Source: Formosimonas limnophila
Lineage (GTDB): Bacteria > Pseudomonadota > Gammaproteobacteria > Burkholderiales > Burkholderiaceae
Assembly: GCF_014652675.1 (NCBI RefSeq)
Contig: NZ_BMZG01000004.1
Coordinates: 124,833 to 188,832 of the forward strand
Direction of reading: 5' to 3'
DNA: 64,000 bases
Part shown: positions 18,084 to 26,815 of the stretch, one piece after another
Layout of the letters: every line of letters starts with the position of its first letter
How positions within the stretch are numbered: the first letter of the stretch is position 1
Program-made: the position numbers and the translations under genes
The notes under the pieces: model-generated
Told to the model about the DNA's origin: nothing
Databases searched by the model: none
Seen by the model: the letters and a program-made list of their open reading frames with translations, nothing else

Positions 18084-18698
18084 ATGAGTTTTTTATCCCA
18101 AGAAAAAGTAGAGCGTAAAGTTGGCTGGCTCATTGCTGTGACTTTAATTACTGTCTCTTTCGGTGGTTTGGCGGAGATTGTGCCGTTGTTTTTTCAAGAC
18201 TCTACGACCAAACCGATTGAAGGCGTTAAACCATACAATGCTTTGCAACTGGCTGGCCGTGATGTTTATGTGCGCGAGGGTTGCTACAACTGTCACTCGC
18301 AAATGGTTCGCCCATTCCGTGCGGAGACAATTCGCTACGGTCACTACTCTGTTGCGGGTGAGTCGGTATATGACCACCCGTTTCAATGGGGCTCTAAACG
18401 TACGGGTCCAGATTTAGCGCGTCAAGGTGGTCGCAACTCTGACGATTGGCATTACAAGCACTTGATGAACCCACGCTCAGTGGTTCCTGAGTCCAATATG
18501 CCTGCGTTTGCGTTTTTGGCGCAAGGTAAGGTGGATGGCGCTGTGATACAAGACCATATGCGCGCATTGAATAAAGTGGGTTTGCACAAATACTCTGAAG
18601 AAGAGATTGCTAATGCACCCAAAGAGGTTGAAGGTAAGACAGAGATGGACGCTGTGATTGCTTACTTGCAAGGTCTTGGTCTGGCTCTGAAAAAATAA
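18084..18698 (+). CDS. ccoO: Cytochrome c oxidase cbb3-type, subunit II
   Basis: A 204-residue membrane-anchored mono-heme cytochrome c. One transmembrane helix lies near residues 14-32, and the heme motif CYNCH is at 67-71, followed by SQMVRP. It passes electrons from CcoP to CcoN. The gene is 24 bases after ccoN and nine before ccoQ. Normal length. Confidence 0.97.
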   Translation: MSFLSQEKVERKVGWLIAVTLITVSFGGLAEIVPLFFQDSTTKPIEGVKPYNALQLAGRDVYVREGCYNCHSQMVRPFRAETIRYGHYSVAGESVYDHPFQWGSKRTGPDLARQGGRNSDDWHYKHLMNPRSVVPESNMPAFAFLAQGKVDGAVIQDHMRALNKVGLHKYSEEEIANAPKEVEGKTEMDAVIAYLQGLGLALKK

Positions 18699-18707
18699 GG
18701 GCATATC

Positions 18708-18905
18708 ATGCAATCATGGTTGGATTGGATTCGAATCGGCGTGACTGTCGCGACATTCATCTGTTTCGTTGCGTGGATTGTTTGGTTTTTGAATAAAGAC
18801 AATACTGCTAAATATCAAGCTCGAGCCGAGATGTTGCTTGATGATGACGACACCACACCTGTTCAGATAGATGAGCTGAATGAGCAACAGCGCGTTAAAA
18901 AATAA
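18708..18905 (+). CDS. ccoQ: Cytochrome c oxidase cbb3-type, subunit IV
   Basis: A 65-residue small membrane protein with one hydrophobic helix (residues 8-25) followed by the FLNKDN segment and an acidic tail. CcoQ proteins stabilise the cbb3 complex. Identification rests on this profile and the location between ccoO and ccoP. Confidence 0.9.
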   Translation: MQSWLDWIRIGVTVATFICFVAWIVWFLNKDNTAKYQARAEMLLDDDDTTPVQIDELNEQQRVKK

Positions 18906-18955
18906 TATTTCGTTGGCAGCTGAGAAACACCACAGCCGATAAATAAGGAAGCTAT

Positions 18956-20158
18956 ATGAGTGAGTTACCATACAATACAAGCGATTTTCAGAGTGAGTTC
19001 TGGTCTTATTGGATTATTGCGATTGCGCTTGGTGGCGTAATTTTTTGCCTCGTGATTTTGGTCAGCCAGATGATGGCAAAAACCAATAAGCCCGGTCAAA
19101 ACGAGCTCAAACCCCATGTGTGGGACGATAATTTGCAAGAGTACAACCACCCAATGCCGCGTTGGTGGGTGTTCATGTTTTTCATCTGTATTGCCTTTGC
19201 TTTGGCGTTTTTTGCAATTTATCCTGGCTTGGGTTCGTACAAAGGTAATCTTGGTGGTTTCCTCAAGGACTATCCTCAAGGCTGGACGGCGGTCAATCAG
19301 TACAAAAAGGAAGTTGAGACGGAGGATGCTAAGCTTGCGCCGTTGTATGACAAGTATCTGAACACGCCGATTGTTGATTTGGCCAAAGATCCACAGGCAA
19401 TGATTGTTGGTGAGCGCTTGTTCCTCAATAATTGTGCACAGTGCCACGGCTCTGCTGCTACAGGTGCTGTTGGTTTCCCTAACTTAACTGATGGTGACTG
19501 GCTGTACGGTGGCTGGCCTGAAGCCATCGAGGCGAGTATTTTGGGTGGGCGTAATGGTGTGATGCCTTCTCAGGCAGATGCACTGAAAACCCCAGCTGCC
19601 GTGGTTGACGTCGCAAACTATGTGCAATCACTGTCCAATTCGCCTCACGATGTGGTGGCAGCTGCTCGTGGTAAAGAGAAGTTTACGTTATGTGCTTCGT
19701 GTCACATGCCTGATGCAAAAGGTGCGATTACTGACGTGTCTGGTGCACAGTACGCCGTTGGCGCACCGAATTTAACAGATAAAATTTGGCTATACGGTGG
19801 TGATATCAAAACCATCACAGAAACCATCACCAAAGGTCGAAACAACGTCATGCCCTCGTGGGAGTGTTTCTTAGGCCCTGCACGTGTACGTGTTTTGGCG
19901 GCTTATGTGTGGCAAAAAAATCGTGACGGCGATAAAGTACTAAATCCAACATCTGCGCCAGACTACTTAAGTAAGGTTTTAGAGGCAGACAAACAAGCTT
20001 GGACGAAGAACTTGGCTGATGCTAAGGCCTCGGGCAAACCCGAGTGTAGCGCAAACTCTGTACCTGATCGAGTGGCAAGGGAAGCGAAGTTAGCGGCAGA
20101 GAAAGCCGCAGCGGAAGCCGCAGCAAAACCTGCACCTGTCGCTGAACTCAAAAAATAA
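18956..20158 (+). CDS. ccoP: Cytochrome c oxidase cbb3-type, subunit III
   Basis: A 400-residue di-heme cytochrome c subunit. It has two N-terminal membrane helices (about 16-40 and 70-90), then two cytochrome c domains with CAQCH at 160-164 and CASCH at 246-250. The expected distal methionines lie in GVMPSQ and NVMPSW. It receives electrons from soluble cytochrome c. The protein is longer than the usual roughly 300 residues: the C-terminal 80 or so residues form a Lys/Ala-rich extension (AAEKAAAEAAAKPAP) with no recognisable domain. Confidence 0.96.
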   Translation: MSELPYNTSDFQSEFWSYWIIAIALGGVIFCLVILVSQMMAKTNKPGQNELKPHVWDDNLQEYNHPMPRWWVFMFFICIAFALAFFAIYPGLGSYKGNLGGFLKDYPQGWTAVNQYKKEVETEDAKLAPLYDKYLNTPIVDLAKDPQAMIVGERLFLNNCAQCHGSAATGAVGFPNLTDGDWLYGGWPEAIEASILGGRNGVMPSQADALKTPAAVVDVANYVQSLSNSPHDVVAAARGKEKFTLCASCHMPDAKGAITDVSGAQYAVGAPNLTDKIWLYGGDIKTITETITKGRNNVMPSWECFLGPARVRVLAAYVWQKNRDGDKVLNPTSAPDYLSKVLEADKQAWTKNLADAKASGKPECSANSVPDRVAREAKLAAEKAAAEAAAKPAPVAELKK

Positions 20159-20170
20159 ATCAAAAAATAA

Positions 20171-20197
20171 ATAAAGCGTTCATCAAGAACGCTTTAT
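20171..20197 (+). promoter_or_regulatory. Hairpin between ccoP and ccoG
   Basis: Perfect 11-base arms (20171-20181 and 20187-20197) with a five-base loop. The following bases are only mildly T-rich, so it may partially terminate or protect the ccoNOQP message before ccoG. Confidence 0.5.
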
Positions 20198-20201
20198 TTA
20201 C

Positions 20202-21680
20202 ATGGATCATCACACTATGAACACCACCTCTATTTTTTATGCCAAAGTGGAAATGTTTAGCAATGCCACGCCTGAGGCAGCTCAAGCGCAGCCGCTTTTT
20301 GCCGCTCGCAAAAAAATCTACATGCGACCAGTCAAGGGGCCGTTCAATAATTGGCGTTGGGTTTTCGTCTGGCTCACGCAAATTGTTTTTTATCTGACGC
20401 CATGGTTGCAGTGGAATGACCGTCAAGCGGTTTTATTCGACTTGACTGAGCGAAAGTTCTATATTTTTGGTTTAGTGCTTTGGCCATCTGACATTGTTTA
20501 CATGGCTGGTTTGTTGATTATCTGCGCGCTGGCTTTGTTTTTGTTCACCGCTATCGCTGGGCGGCTGTGGTGTGGCTACTCATGCCCGCAGACGGTATAT
20601 ACCGAGATTTTTATGTGGATTGAACGAAAAATCGAGGGCGACCGTGTCGCGCAAATGCGTTTGGATAAAGCGCCTTTGTCCGCCTCAAAAATTCTTAAGA
20701 AAGGCACAAAGCATTTGCTTTGGGGTCTGTTTGCCCTCTGGTCTGGTTACACGCTGGTTGCTTACTTCACGCCGATTCGTGAGTTAATGAGCAATACCTT
20801 GAGCGGCTCTTTGTCATCGGGCGAGATTTTTTGGATATTCTTTTATGGTTTCATGATGTACTTGTTTGCAGGCTGGATGCGTGAGCAAGTCTGCAAATAC
20901 ATGTGCCCCTACGCACGTTTTCAGAGTGTCATGTTTGATCCTGATACCCTGATTGTGACTTATGATGAACAGCGCGGCGAGTCGCGTGGTGCGCGTAAAA
21001 AAGGCATTGACCCGCGCAGTGTGGGCAAAGGTGATTGTATTGACTGTGGCGTATGTGTGGACGTTTGTCCGACAGGCATTGATATCCGCAACGGCTTGCA
21101 GATGGAGTGTATCGGTTGTGGCGCTTGTATTGATGGCTGCAATGACATCATGGACAAAATGAATTACCCACGCGGTTTGATTCGCTATGACACCGAAAAC
21201 GGCGTAGCGAATAAGTTTACGCGTCAACAACTCTGGCAGCGCGTGGTGCGGGGGCGCGTATTGATCTACGCAGCCATCTTACTTGCCATGGTCATAGGCA
21301 TGGCTTATAGCCTAAGTCAGCGTGGTGCGCTGAAAATGAGCATTGAACGAGACAATCGCTCTGTGGCGCGGTTGTTAGAAAGCGGTCAAGTGGAAAACGT
21401 CTATCGCCTCAAATTATCAAATGCTGATGAAAAACCACACGAGATTGAGCTATCCGCACACGGCATGAACAGCATCAATGTCGCTGGTGGTGGTAAACTA
21501 ACGCTCGCTCCGTTGTCCACCGAGACGATTGTGATTAAGCTACAAACTGATCCTGCTAAGGCGCGCGCAGCAGGAGCGACATCGGGCAGCAACAATATTT
21601 CGCTTCATCTGAAGTCGCCAGAAGCGTTGGATGAACCGCTCTCGATTGACACTGTTTTTTCTCTACCCAAACAACAATGA
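20202..21680 (+). CDS. ccoG: Cytochrome c oxidase accessory protein CcoG
   Basis: A 492-residue membrane protein of the CcoG/RdxA/FixG family, which reduces copper for cbb3 oxidase assembly. It has several membrane helices, a CGYSCPQTVYTE segment, and two four-cysteine clusters (CIDCGVCVDVCP and CIGCGACIDGC) that should bind two 4Fe-4S centres. The C-terminal part is a periplasmic immunoglobulin-like domain. No clear ribosome site precedes ATG 20202, and a start at 20217 is equally possible. The stop overlaps the ccoH start. Confidence 0.93.
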   Translation: MDHHTMNTTSIFYAKVEMFSNATPEAAQAQPLFAARKKIYMRPVKGPFNNWRWVFVWLTQIVFYLTPWLQWNDRQAVLFDLTERKFYIFGLVLWPSDIVYMAGLLIICALALFLFTAIAGRLWCGYSCPQTVYTEIFMWIERKIEGDRVAQMRLDKAPLSASKILKKGTKHLLWGLFALWSGYTLVAYFTPIRELMSNTLSGSLSSGEIFWIFFYGFMMYLFAGWMREQVCKYMCPYARFQSVMFDPDTLIVTYDEQRGESRGARKKGIDPRSVGKGDCIDCGVCVDVCPTGIDIRNGLQMECIGCGACIDGCNDIMDKMNYPRGLIRYDTENGVANKFTRQQLWQRVVRGRVLIYAAILLAMVIGMAYSLSQRGALKMSIERDNRSVARLLESGQVENVYRLKLSNADEKPHEIELSAHGMNSINVAGGGKLTLAPLSTETIVIKLQTDPAKARAAGATSGSNNISLHLKSPEALDEPLSIDTVFSLPKQQ

Positions 21681-22189
21681 ACGCACACGCAAAAGACCCC
21701 AGTTTCAAGCCATGGTATCGCTCACGTTGGGCATGGTTTGTTTTCGCATTGCCCATCATTGTCGTGGTGGCTTCTTTCTTGACACTGTCTATTGCCATTG
21801 TCAGTGATGATGGCGTCGTGGCGACAGACTATTATAAAAAAGGGCTGTCGGTGAACCAAGACCTAACCCGTGATCAGTATGCTCGCGACATCGGCTTGAT
21901 TGGGCAGCTAACGGTTAAAGGCACACAGCTTGAATTGCGTCTGTCTGCTAATGATGCGACAGGCATCGCTGGTCAGCCCTTGAACCTATCCGCTCAAAAC
22001 TACGCCTCAAAAACAGAAGATCAAACTATCGTGCTCCTACCGCGCGGTGATGGCCTGTGGTATGGTCAGCTCGCGGAGCCGCTGGGCATCGGTCGTTGGC
22101 AGTTATATATTGAATCTACGCAGTGGCGACTGCAATCCGAAACGGGTGGTGAACCCAAAGCGCCGTTGGTGTTTAAGGCTGGTACTTGA
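21677..22189 (+). CDS. ccoH: FixH/CcoH-family cbb3 assembly protein
   Basis: A 170-residue protein with one N-terminal membrane helix (about 17-40) and a periplasmic FixH domain. The VVATDYYKKGLSVNQD segment after the helix is diagnostic of the family. ATG overlaps the ccoG stop by four bases, implying translational coupling. It is the last gene of the cluster; no copper ATPase (ccoI) or ccoS is found in the window. Confidence 0.9.
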   Translation: MNAHAKDPSFKPWYRSRWAWFVFALPIIVVVASFLTLSIAIVSDDGVVATDYYKKGLSVNQDLTRDQYARDIGLIGQLTVKGTQLELRLSANDATGIAGQPLNLSAQNYASKTEDQTIVLLPRGDGLWYGQLAEPLGIGRWQLYIESTQWRLQSETGGEPKAPLVFKAGT

Positions 22190-22508
22190 ATACTCCTGAA
22201 GCAAAGAACAAAATCAACCTAAAACTTGCTGAAACTCATGATGCGGGTTTTTAGCGTTAAATCGGAACTGTTTTGCTTGGTGATAATAGCATCAAATAGT
22301 TTGTAAGCCGTTATATTCGTGACAACTTCATAATGACCAATATTGTCTAGCTTGCGTGACATAGAGATCAAGCCCATTTTTAAAAAAGACACATTTTATA
22401 GAGATTTTGGCTAGGCTAAATAGTGTAGTCCTGCCTTATTGAACTATCTTGACTTGATAAGTTGAACCATTAAAAATCAACTTTAATTTAGTTAGGAACA
22501 GCAACACC
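22190..22508. other. Gene-poor stretch before the hsdM remnant
   Basis: About 320 AT-rich bases at the border of the accessory region. The only notable frame is a 52-codon one on the minus strand (22219-22377), which lacks a convincing ribosome site and family match. No repeat or tRNA-like sequence was recognised. Confidence 0.5.
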
Positions 22509-22988
22509 ATGACAAGCATCGAGCAACGAAAAGAACTACAAGGACAAATCTGGAAAATCGCCAACGACGTACGTGGTGCTGTTGACGGCTGGGATTTTAA
22601 GTAATACGTACTGGGTACATTGTTTTACCGCTTTATCAGTCAGCACTTTGCCAGTTACATTGAGGCAGACGACGACATCAATTATGCTGAGCTGTCTGAT
22701 GATGTCATGACGCCAGAGATTAAAGACGATGCGATTAAAACCAAAGGTTACTTCATCTATCCCAGCCAGCTATTTGTCAATGTCGCAAAAAATGCCCACA
22801 CCAATGAAGCGCTCAATACCGACTTGGCCAAAATTTTCTCCGAAATCGAAGCCTCAGCCAACAGTTACCCATCAGAAAAAGACATCAAAGGCTTATTTGC
22901 TGATTTTGACACCACCAGCAACCGCCTTGGCAATATGGTAAAAGATCAAATAGAGATGCCTCATGTTGCACGGTCAACAGTCTATTAA
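22509..22988 (+). pseudogene. hsdM: Type I restriction-modification methylase (HsdM) remnant
   Basis: The reading frame from ATG 22509 gives MTSIEQRKELQGQIWKIAND and then the typical HsdM N-terminal helical domain: GTLFYRFIS, YPSQLF, FADFDTTSNRLGN. An in-frame TAA at 22602-22604 interrupts it exactly where a glutamine codon (CAA) is expected (DFK-stop-YVLG). The frame ends at 22988, soon after the N-terminal domain, so the whole catalytic methylase domain with its SAM and NPPF motifs is missing. No hsdS or hsdR lies nearby. This is a dead fragment of a type I system. Confidence 0.85.
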
Positions 22989-23130
22989 ACTTTTTGGTTT
23001 TCATTTGGATTTAAGGTTGGTGTTTTAGAATTGCTCATGTCTTTTATGCCATGAGATTTTTATTTTGTTCGTGTAACAAATTTTCGAGCGTGGATAAAAA
23101 TCTTGACCATTCATTTAAATGGAGCGGATC

Positions 23131-23721
23131 ATGCCCTATATCCAAACACACTATCAAGAAGAAGACAGTGCTTTAGCACTTAAAAAAGTTATTCAATTGG
23201 CTTATCGTCATTACTATCGTGCGCGAGTCACCGATTTTATGCCAATGTTGGCTCAGGTTTTTGTTAAAAATGGCACTCAACCAGGCCGTCGGCTGATCGC
23301 GACGTGCGGCTTACGCTCCGCTGATGAGATTTTGTTGCTCGAACAGTATTTACCAGCACCTATCGAGAAATGTATTTCCGAAAATGAAAAAACAGCGGTG
23401 GAGCGTAAAAAAATTTTAGAAGTTGGTCAGTTGGTGATGCAGGACGCGAAAGAAATTAAAACGCTATTCCGAATGATGACTGAGTATTGTAAGGAGCATC
23501 ACTTTGACTATATGGTGTTCACGGTTGTTCGGGTGTTAAAAACGCATTTAGACAGATACTGTGTTCCCACCCGTGAGTTGGCGCGTGCCGATATTAGTCA
23601 AGTCAAGCAGCCAGAGCAATGGGGGCATTATTATCGTCATGAACCTGTCGTGCTGTATGTGAATGTCGCATCTGCGTATGATGTTCTGCATGAAAATGAG
23701 CTTATTCGACACTGTGGTTAA
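23131..23721 (+). CDS. Thermostable-hemolysin-family (GNAT-like) protein
   Basis: A 196-residue protein resembling the thermostable hemolysin (delta-VPH) family, whose fold is grouped with acetyltransferases and LuxI-type synthases. Family-type features are the N-terminal HYYRARVTDF segment, LLLEQYLPAPIE, the KILEVGQL core at 94-101, and the C-terminal WGHYYRHEPVVLYVNV. No signal peptide or membrane segment is visible, so secretion as a toxin is not suggested by sequence. GGAG at 23121-23124 supports ATG 23131. It heads a same-strand set of ligase, SDR, two-component system and oxygenase genes. An acyl-transfer step in small-molecule synthesis is my inference. Confidence 0.7.
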   Translation: MPYIQTHYQEEDSALALKKVIQLAYRHYYRARVTDFMPMLAQVFVKNGTQPGRRLIATCGLRSADEILLLEQYLPAPIEKCISENEKTAVERKKILEVGQLVMQDAKEIKTLFRMMTEYCKEHHFDYMVFTVVRVLKTHLDRYCVPTRELARADISQVKQPEQWGHYYRHEPVVLYVNVASAYDVLHENELIRHCG

Positions 23722-23829
23722 CCAGTCTTTGAACTGCTTGAACCAATGTGAATGCCTCATATTTCAATAGTCACACCCTGACATTAAGTGGTATCCGTTT
23801 ACAGAGTTTTTCATTAAAAGGCACGAAAA

Positions 23830-25317
23830 ATGATTTTAGAACGAATTGCTCATTGGGCGAAGCATGGCAATCCTGTTGCATTGATATCAGAGAACGGAAC
23901 GCAGCAAGACACCCATTATGCCACGCTGCAAAATGAATTGATTGAACTGGCACAGCACTTACAGCAAGAGGGGTGGAGCAATGTGGCGTTGTATTTGGAC
24001 AATGGCTCTGCATGGGTGGTGTCAGATTTGGCTTGTGTACACGCTAATGCTTTGTGTACGCCCATTCCAAGTTTTTTTCATTCGCAGCAAATCGCACACA
24101 TCATTCAATCCATTCACCCTCAGGTGGTGATCTGTGAGGCAGCCTGGGTTGAGCGTTTGTCACCTTTATGTCAGATTGAGCGTTTGTGCTCAATTGAAAT
24201 CACAGGGGTTACATACATGATGCTGATACTATCCGATGGCTTATCGCGCCAAGCTTGGCCAATTTTGGAAGGGGTTGATAAGGTGACATTTACCTCAGGA
24301 ACCACTGCGGATCCTAAAGGGGTTTTGATAGCCAATACCACGTTATCTCATTTAACGGATTCACTGTGCGACAGTGTGGATTTGCAAAAGGGTGATTGTT
24401 ATCTCTCATTGTTGCCATTGTCTGTCTTGCTAGAAAATGTGGCTGGGGTATATACTGCATTAAGTAAAGGTGCCAGTATTGTCGCGTGGCCTTTGGCCAG
24501 CATCGGCTATCGTCCAGACTTTTCGATAGATGTGTCCATTTTTGCTCATGTCATCAATCACACGCGCCCACAGGTGATGATTACCGTGCCCGAATTGCTG
24601 GCTCAATTGGTTTTACAAGTTGAGCAAAACTTGATTTCTAGTGACGCCATAAAGTCTTTTAAGTTTATTGCCACTGGAGGAGCTTTGATATCCACTGAGC
24701 TGATCAAATGCGCTCAAAATTTGGGCTTACCCGTTTATCAGGGCTATGGTTTGTCTGAGAACAGTTCAATTGCAACACTGAACACGGCCAAGTTTAATCG
24801 AATCGGTTCAGTGGGAAAGCCCATGCCGCATGTGCAGATAAAAGTTGAAAACGACGAGATTTTTGTTAAAGGTGCCAATGCTGTTGGTTATCTAAGTGGA
24901 GAACGCTTTGGTAATGATTGGCTGGCAACAGGGGATTTAGGAGTGTTGGATGATGGTTTTTTGTATATTAAGGGGCGCAAAAAAAATGTCATCATCAATG
25001 CTTTTGGTCGCAACATCGCACCTGAATGGGTGGAACAATTGCTAGCTGATATGGGCATAGAACAAGTGTGTCTAATGGGCGATGCCGAGCCCAACTTGTC
25101 AGCGGTTATTTATTCAAAGTTTTCAGTTGAAGAAGTCCTCAATCGAGTCAACACATTGAATCAACAGTTACCTCATTATGCGCAAGTGCGTGCATTATGG
25201 ATTCGAGCAACACCTTTTTGCCTTTCATCGGGTACTTTGCGCTCTAATGGGGTGCTTGTTCGATCGGCGATCATAGCGCAACTGCATTCAGTGCCTCATC
25301 AATTTATAACGATTTAA
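23830..25317 (+). CDS. AMP-dependent synthetase/ligase (acyl-activating enzyme)
   Basis: A 495-residue member of the ANL superfamily that should adenylate a carboxylic acid, perhaps a fatty acid. Motifs in order: TSGTTADPKG (P-loop), YQGYGLSENSS (A5), WLATGDLG (A7), and YIKGRKKNVIINAFGRNIAPEWVE (hinge and A8). The C-terminal A10 region reads SSGTLRSNGVLVR, and I see no lysine in the position usually essential for adenylation. AAAAGG precedes the start. It lies 108 bases after the hemolysin-family gene and 56 before the SDR, consistent with one operon. Confidence 0.85.
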   Translation: MILERIAHWAKHGNPVALISENGTQQDTHYATLQNELIELAQHLQQEGWSNVALYLDNGSAWVVSDLACVHANALCTPIPSFFHSQQIAHIIQSIHPQVVICEAAWVERLSPLCQIERLCSIEITGVTYMMLILSDGLSRQAWPILEGVDKVTFTSGTTADPKGVLIANTTLSHLTDSLCDSVDLQKGDCYLSLLPLSVLLENVAGVYTALSKGASIVAWPLASIGYRPDFSIDVSIFAHVINHTRPQVMITVPELLAQLVLQVEQNLISSDAIKSFKFIATGGALISTELIKCAQNLGLPVYQGYGLSENSSIATLNTAKFNRIGSVGKPMPHVQIKVENDEIFVKGANAVGYLSGERFGNDWLATGDLGVLDDGFLYIKGRKKNVIINAFGRNIAPEWVEQLLADMGIEQVCLMGDAEPNLSAVIYSKFSVEEVLNRVNTLNQQLPHYAQVRALWIRATPFCLSSGTLRSNGVLVRSAIIAQLHSVPHQFITI

Positions 25318-25373
25318 GCCTGTGCCTAATATAACTGATGCAAAACTTTATTAAATCAAAAAAGGAAGTGATG

Positions 25374-26126
25374 ATGTCTTATTTTTCTGGAAAAATCATT
25401 TTATTGACAGGTGCCAGCGGAGGCATTGGCAAAGAAATGATGTACAAACTGCTTGAGCAGGGGGCAAAAATTGTGACTTTGGGGCGCAGCCCGATTGTAC
25501 GCGACGGTGTTGAACATCTCACTGTGGATTTGAGTCAAGAAAATTCTATTTTAGGACTGGAGTCAGCACTTTACGAGTTAGAACGCATTGATGGTTTGAT
25601 TCATGTAGCGGGTTTACAGCAAGCTGGGGTGTTTATGAAACAGTCGCCAGAAGCATTGGCTACTATGATGCAAACTAATTTAATAGCACCGACTTTGCTG
25701 ACGCGTTTGGTGTTGCCTTATATGTCCAAGGGCTGTTTTGTGGCTTATATCGGCTCTGTTTTTGGTCATATCGGTTTTCCCTATTATGCAGCGTATTCAG
25801 CAAGCAAATTTGGCTTGCGCGGTTTAAGTGAAGCCCTTGGTCGCGAATTAGAGCCATTGGGTATCCAAGTTTGCCACATTGCACCCAGAGCTGTAAATAC
25901 GCCCATGAATGATGAGAAAGCACGTGCTTTTATGAAGGCTACAGGCTCGACAATGGATGAGGTGCCCGAAGTGGTACAAGCGGCTCTCAAAGCTATTGAG
26001 GCGGGCAAGCCTCATACGATTATTGGCGGTAGTGAACGAATTTTTGCACGTCTAAACGGCGGCTTTCCTAAAGTCGTGAGCAAAGCCTTACGTAAAGCCA
26101 CCCAAGCAGGGCGAGATATTTTTTAA
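25374..26126 (+). CDS. Short-chain dehydrogenase/reductase
   Basis: A 250-residue NAD(P)-dependent oxidoreductase. The Rossmann motif TGASGGIG is near the N terminus, and the catalytic YSASK follows an active-site serine in IGSVFGH. A downstream HIAPRAVNTPMN segment resembles the usual PG.V.T loop. ATG 25374 lies seven bases after AGGA; an ATG three bases upstream is the alternative. Within the cluster it probably reduces or oxidises the intermediate made by the ligase and the GNAT-like protein. The substrate is unknown. Confidence 0.88.
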   Translation: MSYFSGKIILLTGASGGIGKEMMYKLLEQGAKIVTLGRSPIVRDGVEHLTVDLSQENSILGLESALYELERIDGLIHVAGLQQAGVFMKQSPEALATMMQTNLIAPTLLTRLVLPYMSKGCFVAYIGSVFGHIGFPYYAAYSASKFGLRGLSEALGRELEPLGIQVCHIAPRAVNTPMNDEKARAFMKATGSTMDEVPEVVQAALKAIEAGKPHTIIGGSERIFARLNGGFPKVVSKALRKATQAGRDIF

Positions 26127-26143
26127 AGGTGACGGGTTAACCT

Positions 26144-26815
26144 ATGCGATTACTACTGGTAGAGGACAATGAACCTTTGGCTGAAGCGATTCAGTTGGGC
26201 TTGAGTGCTTTAGGGCACGTGGTAGATGTTGTGCACAGTGCTGAGCATGCTTTGCTTGAGGTAGATGAAAGCACGTTTGATGCCATTTTATTGGATGTGA
26301 ATTTGCCCAATATGTCTGGATTTCAGTGCCTTGAACGCTTGCGCCAAAGCAACAACCCTACCTCAGTGATTATTTTGACAGCACGTGATACTACTCTTGA
26401 TAAAGTTAAAGGTCTCAATTTAGGGGCGGACGACTATGTGGTCAAGCCTTTTGAACTCGATGAACTGGATGCAAGGTTGCGAGCAATTTCACGCAGATCT
26501 TCTGGTTTTCAAGACAATGTCTTTCAGTTTGGGGCTTTTCGAATGAATATTCAAACCCATGAAGTTTGGTTCGATAGTGCACCTGTGATTTTATCCAATA
26601 AAGAATTCAGTGTGTTGCACATCTTGATTGAAGCTCAAGGTCGTATTGTCTCTAACGGCACTTTAGAAGCGAAGTTATACACTTGGGACAATGATATTGC
26701 CAGCAACAGCGTGCAAGTGTACATTTCACACTTGCGCAAAAAATTGGGCAAAGACTGTATCAAAACACATATCGGAATCGGTTACCAACTCAATCAAAAA
26801 TCGAGCGCGTCATGA
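26144..26815 (+). CDS. OmpR-family response regulator
   Basis: A 223-residue two-component regulator. The receiver domain holds the acidic pair in VEDNE, the phosphorylation site D51 in LLDVNLP, T79 in ILTAR, and K101 in VVKPF. The C-terminal half is a winged-helix DNA-binding domain (SNKEFSVLHIL, SNSVQVYISHLRKKLG). It is 18 bases after the SDR gene, and the histidine kinase start overlaps its stop, so the pair is translationally coupled. It likely controls the surrounding cluster. Confidence 0.93.
   Translation: MRLLLVEDNEPLAEAIQLGLSALGHVVDVVHSAEHALLEVDESTFDAILLDVNLPNMSGFQCLERLRQSNNPTSVIILTARDTTLDKVKGLNLGADDYVVKPFELDELDARLRAISRRSSGFQDNVFQFGAFRMNIQTHEVWFDSAPVILSNKEFSVLHILIEAQGRIVSNGTLEAKLYTWDNDIASNSVQVYISHLRKKLGKDCIKTHIGIGYQLNQKSSAS

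Noticed and set aside
22258..22282. Possible attachment-site copy of the tRNA-Pro 3' end
   Set aside because: Only about eight bases (TCGGAAC plus scattered ones) match; too little for an att repeat.
22219..22377. 52-codon minus-strand frame upstream of the hsdM remnant
   Set aside because: No convincing ribosome site, promoter or family resemblance; expected by chance in AT-rich DNA.
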